A DNA stretch of 64,000 bases. It comes from Cristatella mucedo (lineage: Eukaryota > Bryozoa > Phylactolaemata > Cristatellidae). A program made the translations under genes and the position numbers. Shown here piece by piece: positions 24,481-38,549 of this stretch (the first letter of the stretch is position 1; each line of letters begins with the position of its first letter). The stretch covers positions 559,501-623,500 of the forward strand of contig WPIO01000046.1 of NCBI GenBank assembly GCA_009760855.2, read 5' to 3'. The notes under the pieces are model-generated. The model ran no database searches, had not been told where the DNA came from, and saw only the letters and a program-made list of their open reading frames with translations.

Positions 24481-24764
24481 TGGATTACAGCACACTAGTC
24501 TAGTTCAAGCCGTTTGGCAAGAACTCTTTCAGGGATTGAATAAACATTTACCTTGAGTGAGAGTTGCCAGAATTAATCGGATCAAATGTGATGCCGTGCA
24601 TCTTATTTTTCCTGCCTTGGTGGCTTAGCGAGAAGACAGGAGACGTTGTGTCTTCCAAATTTTCTAGATCAGTTGGAAAACGTTGAGGCTGTGCTCCAGA
24701 GATCGTATGCAGTTGTTGTTTTCTCATTTTCACTATGCTATAAATAAGCCAACTATGGCTCATC
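24481..24764. other. Spacer between inverted LINE family 2 copies
   Basis: No gene or repeat recognised. Confidence 0.4.
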
Positions 24765-25000
24765 CTTTTCAGCGGTCCTGAGCTGCTGCTTCCATGCTAC
24801 TCACTATCTCAACTGCTCTCCTGACTCTGCTATGCTTCCCACTTTCTCTTTGTTGCGTGAGACGAAGTCTGTTGGGTACCGAATGCGTACCGAAAGCCGC
24901 TTAGGCTGTGAGTGCGCTGCACAAAACTCTCCTGCGTAACACCCACGTGGTCTTTATGACTTTGTGGAGTTACAGACGGAGATACATTACATACATACAT
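24765..25000 (+). mobile_element. LINE family 2 3' end, plus orientation
   Basis: The copy carries CTGAGCTGCTGCTTCCATGC, the AGCCGCTTAGGCTGTGAGTG motif and the terminus GTTACAGACGGAGATACATT, followed by an ACATACAT-type tail (24986-25001). It forms an inverted pair with the preceding copy. Confidence 0.85.
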
Positions 25001-27910
25001 ACTATGCATGTCGAAGACGAGTCATTCACGTCTCTTCATTTGTAATGCTATCAGTAGCTTTCAGCCCATCCCCATCTAAAAAAGACGAGGCGAAGCAGTC
25101 CCCTCTCTGGAGAAACCACTGGTAGCTGCGCGCCGAAGGTGCGCCTCGCGAGACAGCTCTTGCGCAGCTCAGCCGCCTTAGTAGCAATTCTGGGAAGCCG
25201 TTTAGCCACTGCGGAGCGGCTTCCGGGGTACGCTGCTTCCGGTGGCTGCTTCCGGGTTGCCGGGTTCTGCTTCAAGGATACGTCTTACCTAGCCCGTAGA
25301 GCTGCATGTGGGCATGCTCCAGCCGAGTTCATCCGTCATTGTCCTTTCAATTATTTTTTTGTGCGTCCGAAGTGGCTGCTGAGTTTGGTTAGAGGCTAGT
25401 TTCAGAGGAATAACGCTTGCTAAGCAGCTTCGAGTTTACCTCCACCTCGCCGGAAGCCGGCAGGGCGGGCTCAAGAACTGGCCCAGCCTGCCATGCTTTC
25501 CGAACGCAAGAGCTGCTTTCCGGTTTTTGTCACCCTAGTTAATTTTTCCAATTATAAAATTTCACCCAAAGTTCAGTGCGTTAATGCAAACAGTGCCCAC
25601 GATCGATGGTCCGGATGTCCGAATGGTGCTGCACCGACACAGTCCGGAGTCAGATCGCGAAGTGGCCCTCGTGATGAACGGCGGAGAGGCGACTGGAGAC
25701 GCAGCCGTATGCTTGCTTCAAGGCCGGCTTACAGTCAGTCGCTGGCTCTTCGGGCCGTGGTCCGTTCCGCGGCGCTGGGCGCTCTGCGCCATTGCCTTGA
25801 CTTTCGGCGCGCCCACTCAAGGTCAAGATTGAGCCGCATCAACACTCCTGGCTGCGGTCTGCGAAAAAATAATAAGCACTCGGGAAAACTAGATGTCGTG
25901 GCGCTGTATCAGGTCTCTCAATTATCAGCGTCTTCTTTATCGTCTGGCGTTAAGAGAAGAACCTCTTAACGTTAAGGAGAAAGTCCAGCTTTGCCAGTAT
26001 GGTGCTACCACTGGCGATGGGGAAAAGGAGTTACGAAAACGGGCTATCTTAGTGATTGCAAAGCAGCCAGTCTATCTATCTGTACTGGTATAGCATTTGC
26101 ATATTCTCTGGTGCAGGGCTGAAGCACGCGAATGGCTCGCAGCATCAGTCACACAACTATCCAGACAATGAACAGTATCATATTTATATCATGTTAGCAG
26201 TGCATTGTTTTGCCTTATTAAAATAACACTAGATTCCTGGCCAGGATTAAAACAAGTGAAGCCCCGCCTTAGCCATTCCCGGAGTGGTCGATTATTGGAG
26301 CTGGCGAGCTAACGTAGCTCTCTGAAAGTTGGTCAAAGGGGCGGCCAGGGTCCGCTGTCCGATTCGAAACCCTACAGCGCCAACATAGCAACAGCAGCTG
26401 GCTGGTGGAAATCTACGACTGTTCCATACATCAACGACGACGAATGCGATGCGTCGCCGACTGGGCTGCCGATACCTTAGCCTGTACATAGAAATTAAAC
26501 CTGCAAAAATCGCCACTCTGGGGTGCAAGCGATTTCTGGACTTACTAATTTTTCATGAATGACGACTAATAGACGCTGCTTGCAAGCATGATTTTAAGTC
26601 GATTAGAGCCAGACCCAGTTTCGGTATGCATCTCTCTTTAGATATAGGAACAAAGCACACTTTTTAATTTTAGGAGTCTTAAACTCGCCTGAATACTTGT
26701 CTGCAAGTCATCTTGCCTCGCAGCTCTCGTGGCGCTCTGCTTTATAGCGCACTTACTAACGCCTGCCTCCGCTGAAAGCCAGCCTAGTCGGGAAGATGTG
26801 CAGATGCCCGGTCACGGTCTTGCAACGAGACCTTCTCCAGACTCTTGACCGGAAGGAATCGGTTATTTTACTGTAACGTCACTCGGCGCGAGCAGAAATA
26901 GCAGTCACAAGCAATATCCCGCGCTCAGGAACAAGCAGCCCGTCTCGTCTCAGCCGCGGGAGAGCGTCGGCGTCCAAGGAAAAACTTGCTCGGCACTTTG
27001 CTCGACCCAGGCTATTCATTAACCAGTTCACGAGTTTATGCCCGAATCCAAATTTGCTTGGTCTTTGCTGCTTGGAAACGTACGGGATTGTAGCATACAA
27101 ACCTGCGAGCATTCCAAACGACTGACTGGACGAGAATGACTCAAATTTGCTTTGTAAGGCGAACAGAAAGCTGTGCCTTCTATTTCTCTGAATGAATCTA
27201 AGATTCTGAGAGTACGCGTAATTCTAAAGCGTAAGACGACGGTACCGAAGCCGTATGCAAAAACAGCAGATGAAAATCAATCGTTTAATTCTAGAAGTAA
27301 CTAATGCATGGAAACCCTTAAGGCCAAGGAAGCATTATCTGGAACCATTTGTTGTCGCCAGCTGTAAAGCTGCATACAAATGTACGGGGAATAATTCTCA
27401 TATGATGTTCACGACCGAAGAATAAACTACACTTTCACGTGGTGTATTTCTTGGAAATAATGTATCCCGATGAGTTTCCGAATGAGATAAAATTTAATTT
27501 CCTATGACTTGCATTTTCTGCTGTGGCATATAATTGTAATTTGATTCCAGTTATTATAAACGCAAATCATACTGTTACCAGAATGGTTTACAGTTTTTTA
27601 GAGGATTTTATTTTAAACAAGAAGGTCGCCACTCATTATCTCCGGATTTTTGTGGAAGTCAAACGTGTACAGGAGTGGCATCGAGAGGTCTTTGTTGACG
27701 GCTCCTACGAGCGAGAGTTTGCATCGAATTCAACACTTGCATCAAATCCAAAGAAAAAAGTCGCGTCTCGATTGATATCGGTGCTGATTAATAATGGTGG
27801 TGCTAACAGCATAATGGACGGACTGGAAAGGAGAAGGGAAGGCACTTGCCAGATGTTAATCAGCATAGGACCAACGTATCGAGTAGAATAGGCTGCTCGT
27901 CCTGAGTCCA
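25001..27910. other. Intergenic, no gene recognised
   Basis: About 2.9 kb with no convincing gene. A plus frame at 25493-25969 is open for 158 codons but overlaps other frames and has no recognisable domain. A plus frame at 27523-27891 (122 codons) starts on GTG rather than ATG, has no AG acceptor I can support and matches nothing I know. Confidence 0.4.
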
Positions 27911-28082
27911 AAAAATACTAGCTGATTTAACCACTTGCTTTTGCATAGCGACAGAAGAGCCTTGGCGGCTACCAGCCACCACCGCTTGTAGCGGCAATAA
28001 AGGATCACCCACAGTAAGATTTGAACCCACCACCTCGGGACCGAGGTCTCAAAAAGCAATCTCCTTACCTAGTCACGGCTCA
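27911..28082 (-). mobile_element. SINE2 copy
   Basis: The reverse complement carries the CTAGGTAAGGAGATTGC head, the decayed palindrome GAGACCTCGGTCCCGAGG, the B-box-like GGTTCAAAT, and the CCGCCAAGGCTCTTCTGTC body, ending in a TAAATCAGCTAG motif. Confidence 0.85.
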
Positions 28083-29485
28083 CCAAGCTCACTAGTCAGT
28101 GCTAGCTTCGATGACAGCGGCGTGAAACCTTAGCTTCAATATCGCACGCATAAATTGAGGAAATTAAATAGATGTAACGCGCCCTAGCATTTTGAGGTCA
28201 ACGTTGCTAACCCTTATAGCCTAAAGGACGACCCGGAATGACAAAACCTCCGCTCAAATTGTTGGCATCTGTCCATTGCACGGTACGCTGAGAAATGTAG
28301 ATGCGAGGCACAAACGCACTATCCAGGAAGGAGCGGGAAGTATCTGACGTCCACCAGTCAGCGAGCCGTGACCTTGGGACCGACCGACCGCTACAGCGAC
28401 TCACCAAGGTCGACACTCTGCTAGCCATTCGTGACTTATGAAAACCCGCCGGAATAATACTTTTATAATGGACATGAAGACATACGAGAGCAGATCGGGA
28501 TATGCGCGCTCGCGCGTGCGTGCGAGCCCGCGCGTGCTCGAGCGCGCGAAGGCGCGCGCGGACAGGCGTGCGCGTCTCCAGTCAACGTCATCCGACGGAA
28601 ACGTGGCGAACCTCGGCCACGCGGGCTAGTCTAAAGAGGACAGAAGCGGAAAAAGAGCCCGCGCGCGGGCACCCGGGGCTTCGAGAATTCGCCGCCTCCG
28701 CCTGGATGCGACGCTGTAGACTTGGTCCCATGGGCGTCGCGTGCTACGTTCGACTAAGGCAGCGAATGCGTAGACACCGGGTGACAGCAGGAAAATGAGG
28801 CGGCAGCACAGGTGTGGGCGCCCTCTGAGAGTCTCTCTGGCTGTGCGGCCCCCGCAGGGCTGCTTCAAGCAAAGGGCAGTGTCAGGTTGGTTTCTAAAAA
28901 AAATAGCGTAATGAATTTCGGCCGAGGTGTGCTTACACAACATTAAACCACATAGCAGGGCAACGGCAGCGTTGATTATTGGATGCGAGCAGAAAAAAAC
29001 TTTACTTTAGGAGTGAAGTTCAAGAAGCAATTCCTTCTAAGGAAAAGGAGAAACTTCTGTGACGCAACCACGTCTCGATGCCGCTGTTGGCTTATTGCAT
29101 TTAATTGGGAAGAGTCAAATTGAAAAATCAGGATTGAATTTTTTGAAACCAAAATTAAGTTATTGAGTTCTGAAACTTAAATCAAGTTTTCCTATAAGCT
29201 CTCATATTGGGCAATGATTTAGTGCCGCTGCTGGCTAAAAGCGTGCGAGATAATGGGCTTCAAGGGAATCGTAGCTCAATCTACGTGCGCCGATTTAAGA
29301 AAAAAAAGATTGGGTGGTTGGTTTAGGTCAAGGTAAAGAATATGCTGTTTCCTTAGTCTAGCCGCACGCTACAGATAAAGCAATAACACTTATTATTATT
29401 AATGAATAGCACTCACGGTACCACCATAATGTAGTAATACACTTTCCCGCTCTAAGAAAACTCAAATCTCTCTTATGGGACTTCG
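28083..29485. other. Intergenic, includes a GC-rich patch
   Basis: A CpG-dense stretch at about 28500-28720 contains alternating GCGCGC segments. The rest is AT-rich. No gene was recognised on either strand. Confidence 0.4.
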
Positions 29486-30300
29486 TAATTTTCTAGAAGC
29501 TGATTAGTGATGACATCCACAATTTCAGCATGCGTAAGCACGCGAACGAGTTTCGCATAATCAGTGCGAATGCTCTCAGGAACTGGTGAGTGTATAGCTT
29601 CTCCTTAAATTTTCCCAAGTCACGGGAATTCGTTACGTATCCTGATAGTGAATTCCAGGCCTTGAGACCTTACGATCTGAAGGCTCGGTCCCGAAGGATC
29701 TGTGGTTGGTTGTAGGCACAGCTAAGCAACTCTAGTCCAAGGGGCAGGAGCTGCGATGGAGTGCGTTGGGAGGAAGCATTTGCTGTAGGTACTCCGTGGT
29801 AAGAGAATAGAGGAAAGTAAAAGTAGCGACAACATCTTGAAGTAATTACGCTGCTTGATGAGGAGCCAGTCAGAAGGTCAGAGGTCGGTCAGAAGTGATA
29901 TAACGGCAGTTGCAACAGTCATGGCTGACAAAAAAAATCCTAGCTGATTAAACAGCCTCTTTTTGTATAGCGACAGAAGAGCCTTTACGGCTATCACCGC
30001 CGCTTGCAGTGGCGATAAAGAATCCCCCACCGCAGGAATCGAACCCACGACCTCGGGACCGAGGTCGTGAAAGCAACCGCCTTATCTAGTGTGCCATCAC
30101 GGCCTTGCTGCAGAGTTTCACATCAAGTGTAAACGGCTTATTGGGCAGGCAAGAGCGCTACGTGAACCATAAAACAGATACAAGGATCCAATAAGCTATT
30201 GCATCCTTACATAATCAAACCCGAGTTTTTGCAATGTTCCGTAGCTGAAAATAGGCAGGCTTGACTTTGGAGCTGACGTGGTCATCTAGTAAAAAGTCAC
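29486..30300 (-). mobile_element. LINE family 1 copy, old, split by SINE2
   Basis: Blocks appear in the same order as in the intact copies: GTGAATTCCAGGCCTTGAG (the AWNSLP region reversed), ACATCTTGAAGTAATTACGC, AGGAGCCAGTCAGAAGG, then after the SINE2 GCTGCAGAGTTTCACATC, and at the right TAGCTGAAAATAGGCAGGCT. Divergence is high and no frame is open. Confidence 0.75.
29931..30103 (-). mobile_element. SINE2 nested in LINE family 1
   Basis: The insert lies between the ATGGCTGAC and GCTGCAGAG blocks of the LINE, which are adjacent in the 13011 copy (GACAGACAAGCCTAGCTGCAG). The 22-bp palindrome at 30047-30068 is perfect. The target duplication is unclear. Confidence 0.88.
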
Positions 30301-30364
30301 ATTAGAACAGCCTACCCGGATTGTGTGCACACGCAATAGGAGCTGACCAAATATATTCAAAAAG

Positions 30365-30582
30365 CAGCAATGCAATGCATCTCCACATATATTATAACGA
30401 TACTACAAGGCAGAGTTTTGTATAGCACACTCAAAAGGTAAGAGGCTTCGGGTACGCATTCGGTAGCTACAAGGTTTCTTCTCACAAAGCCAAAGGAAAG
30501 TGAGAAAAAGCGTGGCTGAGTCAGGAGAGCTGTTAAGGTAGTGAGTAGCGTGAAATAGCAGCTCAGAACGGCTGGAAAGGAT
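30365..30582 (-). mobile_element. LINE family 2, 3' part, split by hAT-1
   Basis: The CATCTCCACATATATTATAA terminus and the GGTACGCATTCGGTAGC and GAGAGCTGTTAAGGTAGTG blocks follow the family 2 order. The remainder of this copy resumes at 32909, on the far side of the hAT element. Confidence 0.85.
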
Positions 30583-30868
30583 TAGGTTTTCTGGTAATTG
30601 ATTAACAGTAACAGTAAAACAGCTTTTTTACACCCAAAAAACACTAAACAGCCGTTTTACTTACTGTTTTACTGTTACTAAGGAAAGTTGTTAAAAAAAG
30701 ATACCACAGCTAAACCTCAAACTTTCATCATAGATATGAAATATGTAACGACAAAACAATTATTTTAATTTTCTTTGTTTTAGTGATTTTTTAACAGTTT
30801 TAATAAATTAGCCTAAAAACTAAAATTAAATTGCAATTTTACTAAAATTAAGTAAGAAATTACTTATA

Positions 30869-32698
<1,830 letters not shown>

Positions 32699-32908
32699 AT
32701 TGTATAAGAAGTAAAAAAGCTTGATTTTAGAACTTATCACGAAAGATATATAATATAAAAACGATGTTGATCACAAAGATTAGCTATTAGCTGTAAAATT
32801 ATAAAAATAAAATGTAAAAAATAGTGGCTAAAATCAGTTGTTTGAATATTGAAAACACTTCACTGCTGTTTTTCAAGAATTGCTGTTTTCAGAAACCCTA
32901 GTAAAGAT

Positions 32909-33475
32909 ATTCCGGAGTCGGCAGCAGGAGAGTAGATATCGCTGCATAAGAATTGTGGAGTTGAGTTCCACAGTCTAGGACCTGCATTGCAAACGTTTTT
33001 GCCGCCAACGGTCTTAAGGCTGAGGAATAGAAGAGCTAATGTATTGTCCATACAGGACCTGGGGGCACGAATCGGCTGAAGCTGGTGCACCAGTTTAGCT
33101 AGGTATGAAGAACCATGCTGTGGTGGGCCTTGCGGGTCAGCGTAAGAACTTTACTCTGTATCCGTTGATCAACCGGCAGCCATCCAAGTTCTTTCAGCAA
33201 AGGAGACACATTTTCAAATCTCTGTGATTTATAAACTAGCGTTGCAGCCATATTCATCACTGGTTGCAGTGGCCTAGCGGCGTTTTTCCGGAAGTCCAGC
33301 GAAAAGGGAATTGTAATAGTCTGGCCGAGACCGAACCAGGAAGCTAATTAAATTAAATCTTTTTTTTGAAATCCACCGTGAAAGACAGTTCCTAATCGTA
33401 GAAATAGAGATCTAACGTGATGGCTAGCTATGGAAGCAGTCTTCTTAACAACGCAGCTGAACGGAAGCCACCGGT
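32909..33475 (-). mobile_element. LINE family 2, coding part, split by hAT-1
   Basis: This resumes the copy begun at 30365. Minus-strand 33090-32900 reads as the family 2 C-terminus (LQPIRAPRSCMDN, GPRLWNSTPQFL). 33110-33300 encodes the MNMAA and LLKELGWLP blocks in other frames. Similarity continues to the GGAAGCAGTCTTCTTAA block at about 33437-33453. Confidence 0.85.
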
Positions 33476-34536
33476 GGCGAGCAGTTGCCGGGCTTCCGGT
33501 CGGGTGTGGGAGTCTGTAACGTACTGCAAATTCTGCTGGAGTCGACGTACAAATACAGAATATGCGCTGCTTTTAATATATATTTAACTATAAGCATTAC
33601 CTTTTACTGTCCTATCGATGACTTACGATTAAGGCTATGTGCATTTTGCTAAACGCTAAAGTGCCCAACCCTGCACTGCCGGAGCGACGAAGGAAACCAG
33701 GTCTGAGGGTAGCCTTTAATCGTAAGTACAAACTCTGACTGAACAGAGTTCCGAGAAATTCCTACAGTGAAAGTAGTTATGGCTGTTTGTCGGTAACTGT
33801 GCCACACTGTGCTATCTTGTCTGTACTACGTAGCTTATGGCGGCTGTTTGGCGAAGCTGGTGAGAACGCTGAACAGCGAAATCAACAAGCCGAGCGCTCA
33901 TGCGTAAAGGTGCAGCGTACAATTTATCTTTGTGTTGTCTTACAGTTACATACAGATTCAGTTAAGCATTTGCAAATAATAAATTAAATTCTAGTCTACT
34001 TCATAGAATTACATGGTGGTTTTCGTACTTGCAAAGGGCCGTTTGTTATGTCCTTTCAACGTGACCTCACTTGGTGGGGTTCACAAGCTCATACTATTGT
34101 CCGCGACTCCTCATCAAAGTTACTAAGTTTGACCTGGCTTAGTTGAAAGTACTGTTAACGTAGCACTGCAGCAGCACCCCCCCCCGATATCATAGCGCTG
34201 GCAAGAAAAAAAGATCGTTAAGGTCCTAGACTGTCATTGTTTTGTGCCAGAATTTCTGCATAGGAATTTTGGTTAAGCAAGGTCAAACTTAACCTAGACT
34301 CCAGGCTCTAGGCCTACAATGTATGAGATAGCTTTTCGTACAAAGCACCTTCCACCTGCAGGTTTCACTTCGAAACATATCTGACCGCTAAATACCAAAC
34401 CTTTTAAACACCCCCACCGCTGACGGCGACACGTGACTCTTCTTCGCTGGCTCTATATCGCTGAAGCACTACATACTGTGGGCGGCGCTAACCACGAGTC
34501 TTTGACGGCTCTTAGTCCAGAGACACTTCAGCCGGC
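33476..34536. other. Intergenic, nothing recognised
   Basis: Mixed composition with a 10-base C run at 34179-34188. No gene recognised. Confidence 0.45.
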
Positions 34537-34703
34537 CAAGCTGATTCAGCAGCAGCCTCTTTTCTATAGCGACAGAAGAGCCCTTACGGCTATCACCGCC
34601 GCTTGCAGTCGCAATTAATGATCGCCCGCCGCAGGATTCGAACCCACGACCTCGGGACCGAGGTCTTGAAAGCAACCGCCTTACCTAGTATGCCATCACG
34701 GCC
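34537..34703 (-). mobile_element. SINE2 copy
   Basis: Reversed: GGCCGTGATGGCATACTAGG head, nearly perfect palindrome, GGTTCGAATCCTGCGG B box, then the ATAGCCGTAAGGGCTCTTCT body and a CTGAATCAGCTTG end. Confidence 0.9.
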
Positions 34704-34971
34704 TACCAAGTCCCTCTTTGGTCATGTTACTGATTGTGCCCGTTCATTACACTAAGAATACATGGGCCGCCTAGGACACCTTATTCGCTTTTAGGGAAAA
34801 ATTCCGCGACCCCAAGTAGATGCGGAGACGTTGGCCCGTTCGCATTTGCTTCGTGATCTCCGCGTTTGTATTGCAGATTGCCTGTCTGTCTTGTAGGTGC
34901 ACCCTATAGCCTCTGGATCCCTTCGTTTCAACATAATATTAAACATCATAATGATGCAATTGATATGTAAC

Positions 34972-35135
34972 GTATCTCCGTCTGTAACTCCACAAGTCAT
35001 CAAGACTACGTGGGTGTTAGGCAGGAGAGTTTTGTATAGCACACTCACAGCCTAAGCGGCTTTCGGTTCGCATTCGGTATAGCGCCCTCAGAGAGCTCAA
35101 TCTCTTTCTGGGCACTTTTTACATGTGCATGATGT
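34972..35135 (-). mobile_element. Abutting 3' ends of LINE family 2 and family 1
   Basis: 34972-35076 is the family 2 terminus (GTATCTCCGTCTGTAACTCC through TTTCGGTTCGCATTCGGT). It stops abruptly and is followed directly by a family 1-type or SINE1-type terminus (ATAGCGCCCTCAGAGAGCTC, then TCTTTCTGGGCAC). One short copy has probably landed next to or within another. Confidence 0.75.
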
Positions 35136-35404
35136 TTCAAGTTCACAACGCCTACGTCCCTGGCACAAGTGGACCCTCTCGAATTTGGCAGTGCTTCAAA
35201 ACTCCCAGCAAGTCATTTAACAATCTATGAGCATTATAATTTCTTTTAAAGCTAATTCTTGCTGCAAGCGATCACTGGCACTGTACTACAATGGCCCAAG
35301 TTGCTATCGCAGAGCGAGAATCTCGAGTATTGATTGGAACGGCGAAGATCAGCTGAATAGCCGCTAGACTTCGAGGTCCGGGCTCAGGGCTCCGTACTTG
35401 GCTC

Positions 35405-36558
35405 GCTTCCTTTTGCTGTTTATTAATTTTCATCTTGCCGATATGATCGCCAAGCACAATCCAGGCTTTCAGATCTATGCTGAGGACAAACAGCTGTATC
35501 TATACTTTGATCCCTCCCAGCCGTCCAGCAAATTGAATTTACTCAGCTCTCTTACCGCACGTGTGGCTGACATTCGTACTTGGATGGCAGCAAACTTTCT
35601 CAAATTGAGTAATGATATACAAACCAGCTTACTAGTTGTGGGTAAACCAAGGATGACTCAGAAACTGGAAAGGTTAACGCTCAGAAATGGCTCTGGCAGC
35701 CTATCTAGTGTTGAATCTGCACGAAATCTAGGTGTCCTCTTTCAAAGTGACCTTGCACTAGATGACCACATCAGCTCCACAGTCTAGTCTGGCTAAGTTC
35801 CGCTAGGGAACATTGCTAAAATGTGGGCCTGCTTAGACAGGGATACGACATCCAAATTGGTCCAAGCACTTGTGTCATCCCGTCTTGATTTCTTTTAACT
35901 CACTACTTGCTGGTCTACCGGCCTGTGCAATCAGGCGCCTATAGTTGGTACAAAACTCGGCAGCTACAGCTACAGGCTTGTCGTGAGCGTAGCTGTTGCC
36001 AATCACACAACTTCTCGCCGGGCCGACCTGCACTGGCTTCCCGATCAATCGGCGCATCGAATTCAACGTTCTATCACTCTTTTTGGTCCCTTCATTCTCT
36101 GGCTCTAGCCTACCTATCAGATCTACTCCCCCACCAGGCATCTAGGCATCGTACTGCCCACTTTTCTGACTCAAACTGTTAAGCCATACATCGGGCGAAC
36201 CTAAAATCTTATGAGACCCTGCCTTTAGCTTGTACGCTCCCAAAGCGTGGAACTCACTCTCGATTGGCCTCGTGGCATTTCCTGACTTGACCACATTTAA
36301 AAAGAAGCTAAAAACTCTATTTTTTGACAGCATTTGGCGGGCCTTGTGGATTTTTTTTCTGTGTGTGCTTTTCGCTGCTGACACTGCGTTCAACGAATAA
36401 TCATATTTACATGTTGACACTGTGCATGCTATCTCTAACTATGTCTTGCTTGTTGACATATGGATGCCTCTACAAACCATTTGATCATGCTTACGTTACA
36501 GAATATGTAAAGTGCTTTACGGTCTCTGATGGTGCTACACAAATTTATTGTTTTTGAT
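35405..36558 (+). mobile_element. LINE family 1 copy, plus strand, degenerate
   Basis: A plus-strand frame (35398-35787) is open for about 129 codons and carries FHLADMIAKHNPGFQIYAED (the RT catalytic-loop region, with YAED where YADD is usual), MAANFLKLSNDIQTSLLVVG and SARNLGVLFQSDLALDDHIS. After 35787 the same protein continues in shifted frames (CLDR, SRLDF, LLAGLPACAIRRL, LASLAYLSDLLP-like) to about 36330. The 3' untranslated region and the AATATGTAAAGTGCTTTACG terminus end near 36558. The 5' third is missing. Confidence 0.85.
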
Positions 36559-37700
36559 TATGATCACAATGTCGGTTTCACAGCATCAATGCAGCAGCGA
36601 AAATTCTTGGACATCGATCTTCAAAAATTGTGTTCACTATGTGAACTAAGTAAATTTCTTGAATCCGATTAGAGCACAGTGCTCCAGTTTGGGTCATTCA
36701 CTGCGAATATTTAATTTCATTCAAGTACAAAACTTAAGATCGGCTGATTCAACAACCTCATTTACTAAACAGCAGAAGACTCAAACCCAGAGCCTGAGGC
36801 GTGAAGTGATAGCACCTTACCACTGCGCTACGAATTTCGATCAAGCATTGATACAGAGGATACAGATACAGAGGAGCTAATTAGGGCGATTATTATCCAT
36901 GAGAACCAGATAACCAGGTTGTAAAGGTTTCGTGTTTGCGTCAGCACTTTAATTGGTGACTGAAACTGTCAACGCTTCTTATAAGCTGCTCGAAAAATGC
37001 CTAACAGATTTGATAGGCATGTGGATCCAGTGAGTCAAGCTGCTGCTGTGTTTGCACCGTTCTTGGGTGACAAATTTGGAAAATACCCTCGACACGAGCC
37101 GATTCAAAAACTTTATTTATTTAGGAATATAGTGGGATTATGCGAACGCTCTGCATGGGGCAATCGTGAGATTCTTCCACCAAGTTGGAACTTTCAATAC
37201 TAGGTTTCCATTGTTTTGTTTGGCTCTTGGTTTCCTGAAAGAAAAAGTCTCATCCTCGAGCTCACGCACACTCAGCTGCTAGCCAATAAAATGTTGCAGC
37301 ATCCAAAAAAGAACCAGAGACTGTTGTGAAAATCACGTCTATGAATGGCTTCAACGACAGTCTTTGCATGTATGCAGTGCTCTTTTTTCATGCTTTAAGG
37401 TGCATATTACTTCGGATTCTCTTTCGATGACTTGTCGATAGTGTACAGCTCTGAAGCTTCGCTCCAAATCCTCGATATGAAAAGATTCTCATTCGTGAAT
37501 GAAGTAGTTTTGCAGCTGTGCATGAATATCAAAAGTAGTCGTCGCTTTAGAGGCGTCCTAAATTTTGCCGGAATAATTTTGAGCAGTTGAATATTTTGAG
37601 CATTTCGAAGTTTATTCAGAGTGCTCCGTTGCCCGGGGATAATTTGTCAACTCAGAAACGCTGATAGGAAAGGCACAGCCAAGAAAGGCTACTATTTCCA
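36559..37700. other. Intergenic, one tRNA-like head only
   Basis: Apart from the SINE-like segment at 36770-36832, nothing is recognised. A small plus frame at 36997-37203 has no known match. Confidence 0.4.
36770..36832 (-). mobile_element. Third tRNA-derived SINE-like head (SINE3)
   Basis: Reversed, it reads GTAGCGCAGTGGTAAGGTGC (A box TAGCGCAGTGG) and, about 27 bases on, GGGTTTGAGTC (B-box-like). The head differs from SINE1 and SINE2, and no body or tail could be defined, so it could also be a tRNA pseudogene. Confidence 0.55.
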
Positions 37701-38391
37701 GTGTGAGGTACTTTAGTGGTTCGAGCATCGAGAGTAGATCGACTTAGTGCGGAGGTCGGCAAACTTTTTGGACTATTAAGCCGTTACAGGAGTTCAAGTA
37801 GGTACACTAGGCGCCAAGGAACAATGTGGCCAAGGAACAATGTGTCCAAGGAAAGATTTGTTATTCAAAAATATAGTCTGCTCAATTGGAAACACGATGG
37901 TGCGTGTTCTTACAGAGGGCAACAATATCAGGCTCTAATGATAAGAAGTTCAGCGGCAGAATGTCATTAAGGTGATTGTCAGTGAGCTGAGAGCGAAGCT
38001 TGCTCTTACAAAACTTCCTCTTGGAGAATAGCTGCTCGCAGGAATAAGTGCTGACAAACATTGTGATCACACGCTTAACACGGGCTAACAGCAGTGGATA
38101 CTGAGCCCCTGGCAGCTGACGCTGGAAGTAAATGAGAGCAGTGCAAGAAGTAAACTTGTACAAGAGAACGTCCGAAGTCTGTAGCTCAATCAACTCGAAT
38201 TGCACATCCGAGGGGAATTGCACATCGTCATAGGGAAAGTCAAAAGGAGCGCTGACGATTTTGCACTCCTGCGAATGAGAGCGCACATAAGTGAAGCTCC
38301 AAGATAATTCATTCCGCATTTTTGACAATGCACTGACTGCCGCATTATCCGGTATCGGCGAGAGCTGCATCACACTGGGCGAGGTGCGGTG

Positions 38392-38549
38392 AATAATAAT
38401 AATAATATTGCACTTGATAAAGCGCCCTCAGAGAACTTAATCTCTTTCTAGGCGCTTTACATTTGCTGCAAAGTGATACGCAATAGAATAGTAAGTAAAA
38501 TCATGCTTGAAAAACAAACAAAATGAATAACATGGTTAGGGGTTACATG
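38392..38549 (-). mobile_element. LINE family 1 insertion (158 bp, 5'-truncated) in hAT-2
   Basis: Only the AATAAT tail and the 3' untranslated region are present (TTGCACTTGATAAAGCGCCC to GGTTAGGGGTTACATG). It is nearly identical to 41717-41880. No clear target duplication was found. Confidence 0.88.

Noticed and set aside
25493..25969. 158-codon plus frame
   Set aside because: No domain recognised; overlapping frames of similar length; composition not protein-like.
27523..27891. 122-codon plus frame
   Set aside because: Starts at GTG, not ATG, and I could not support it as an exon.
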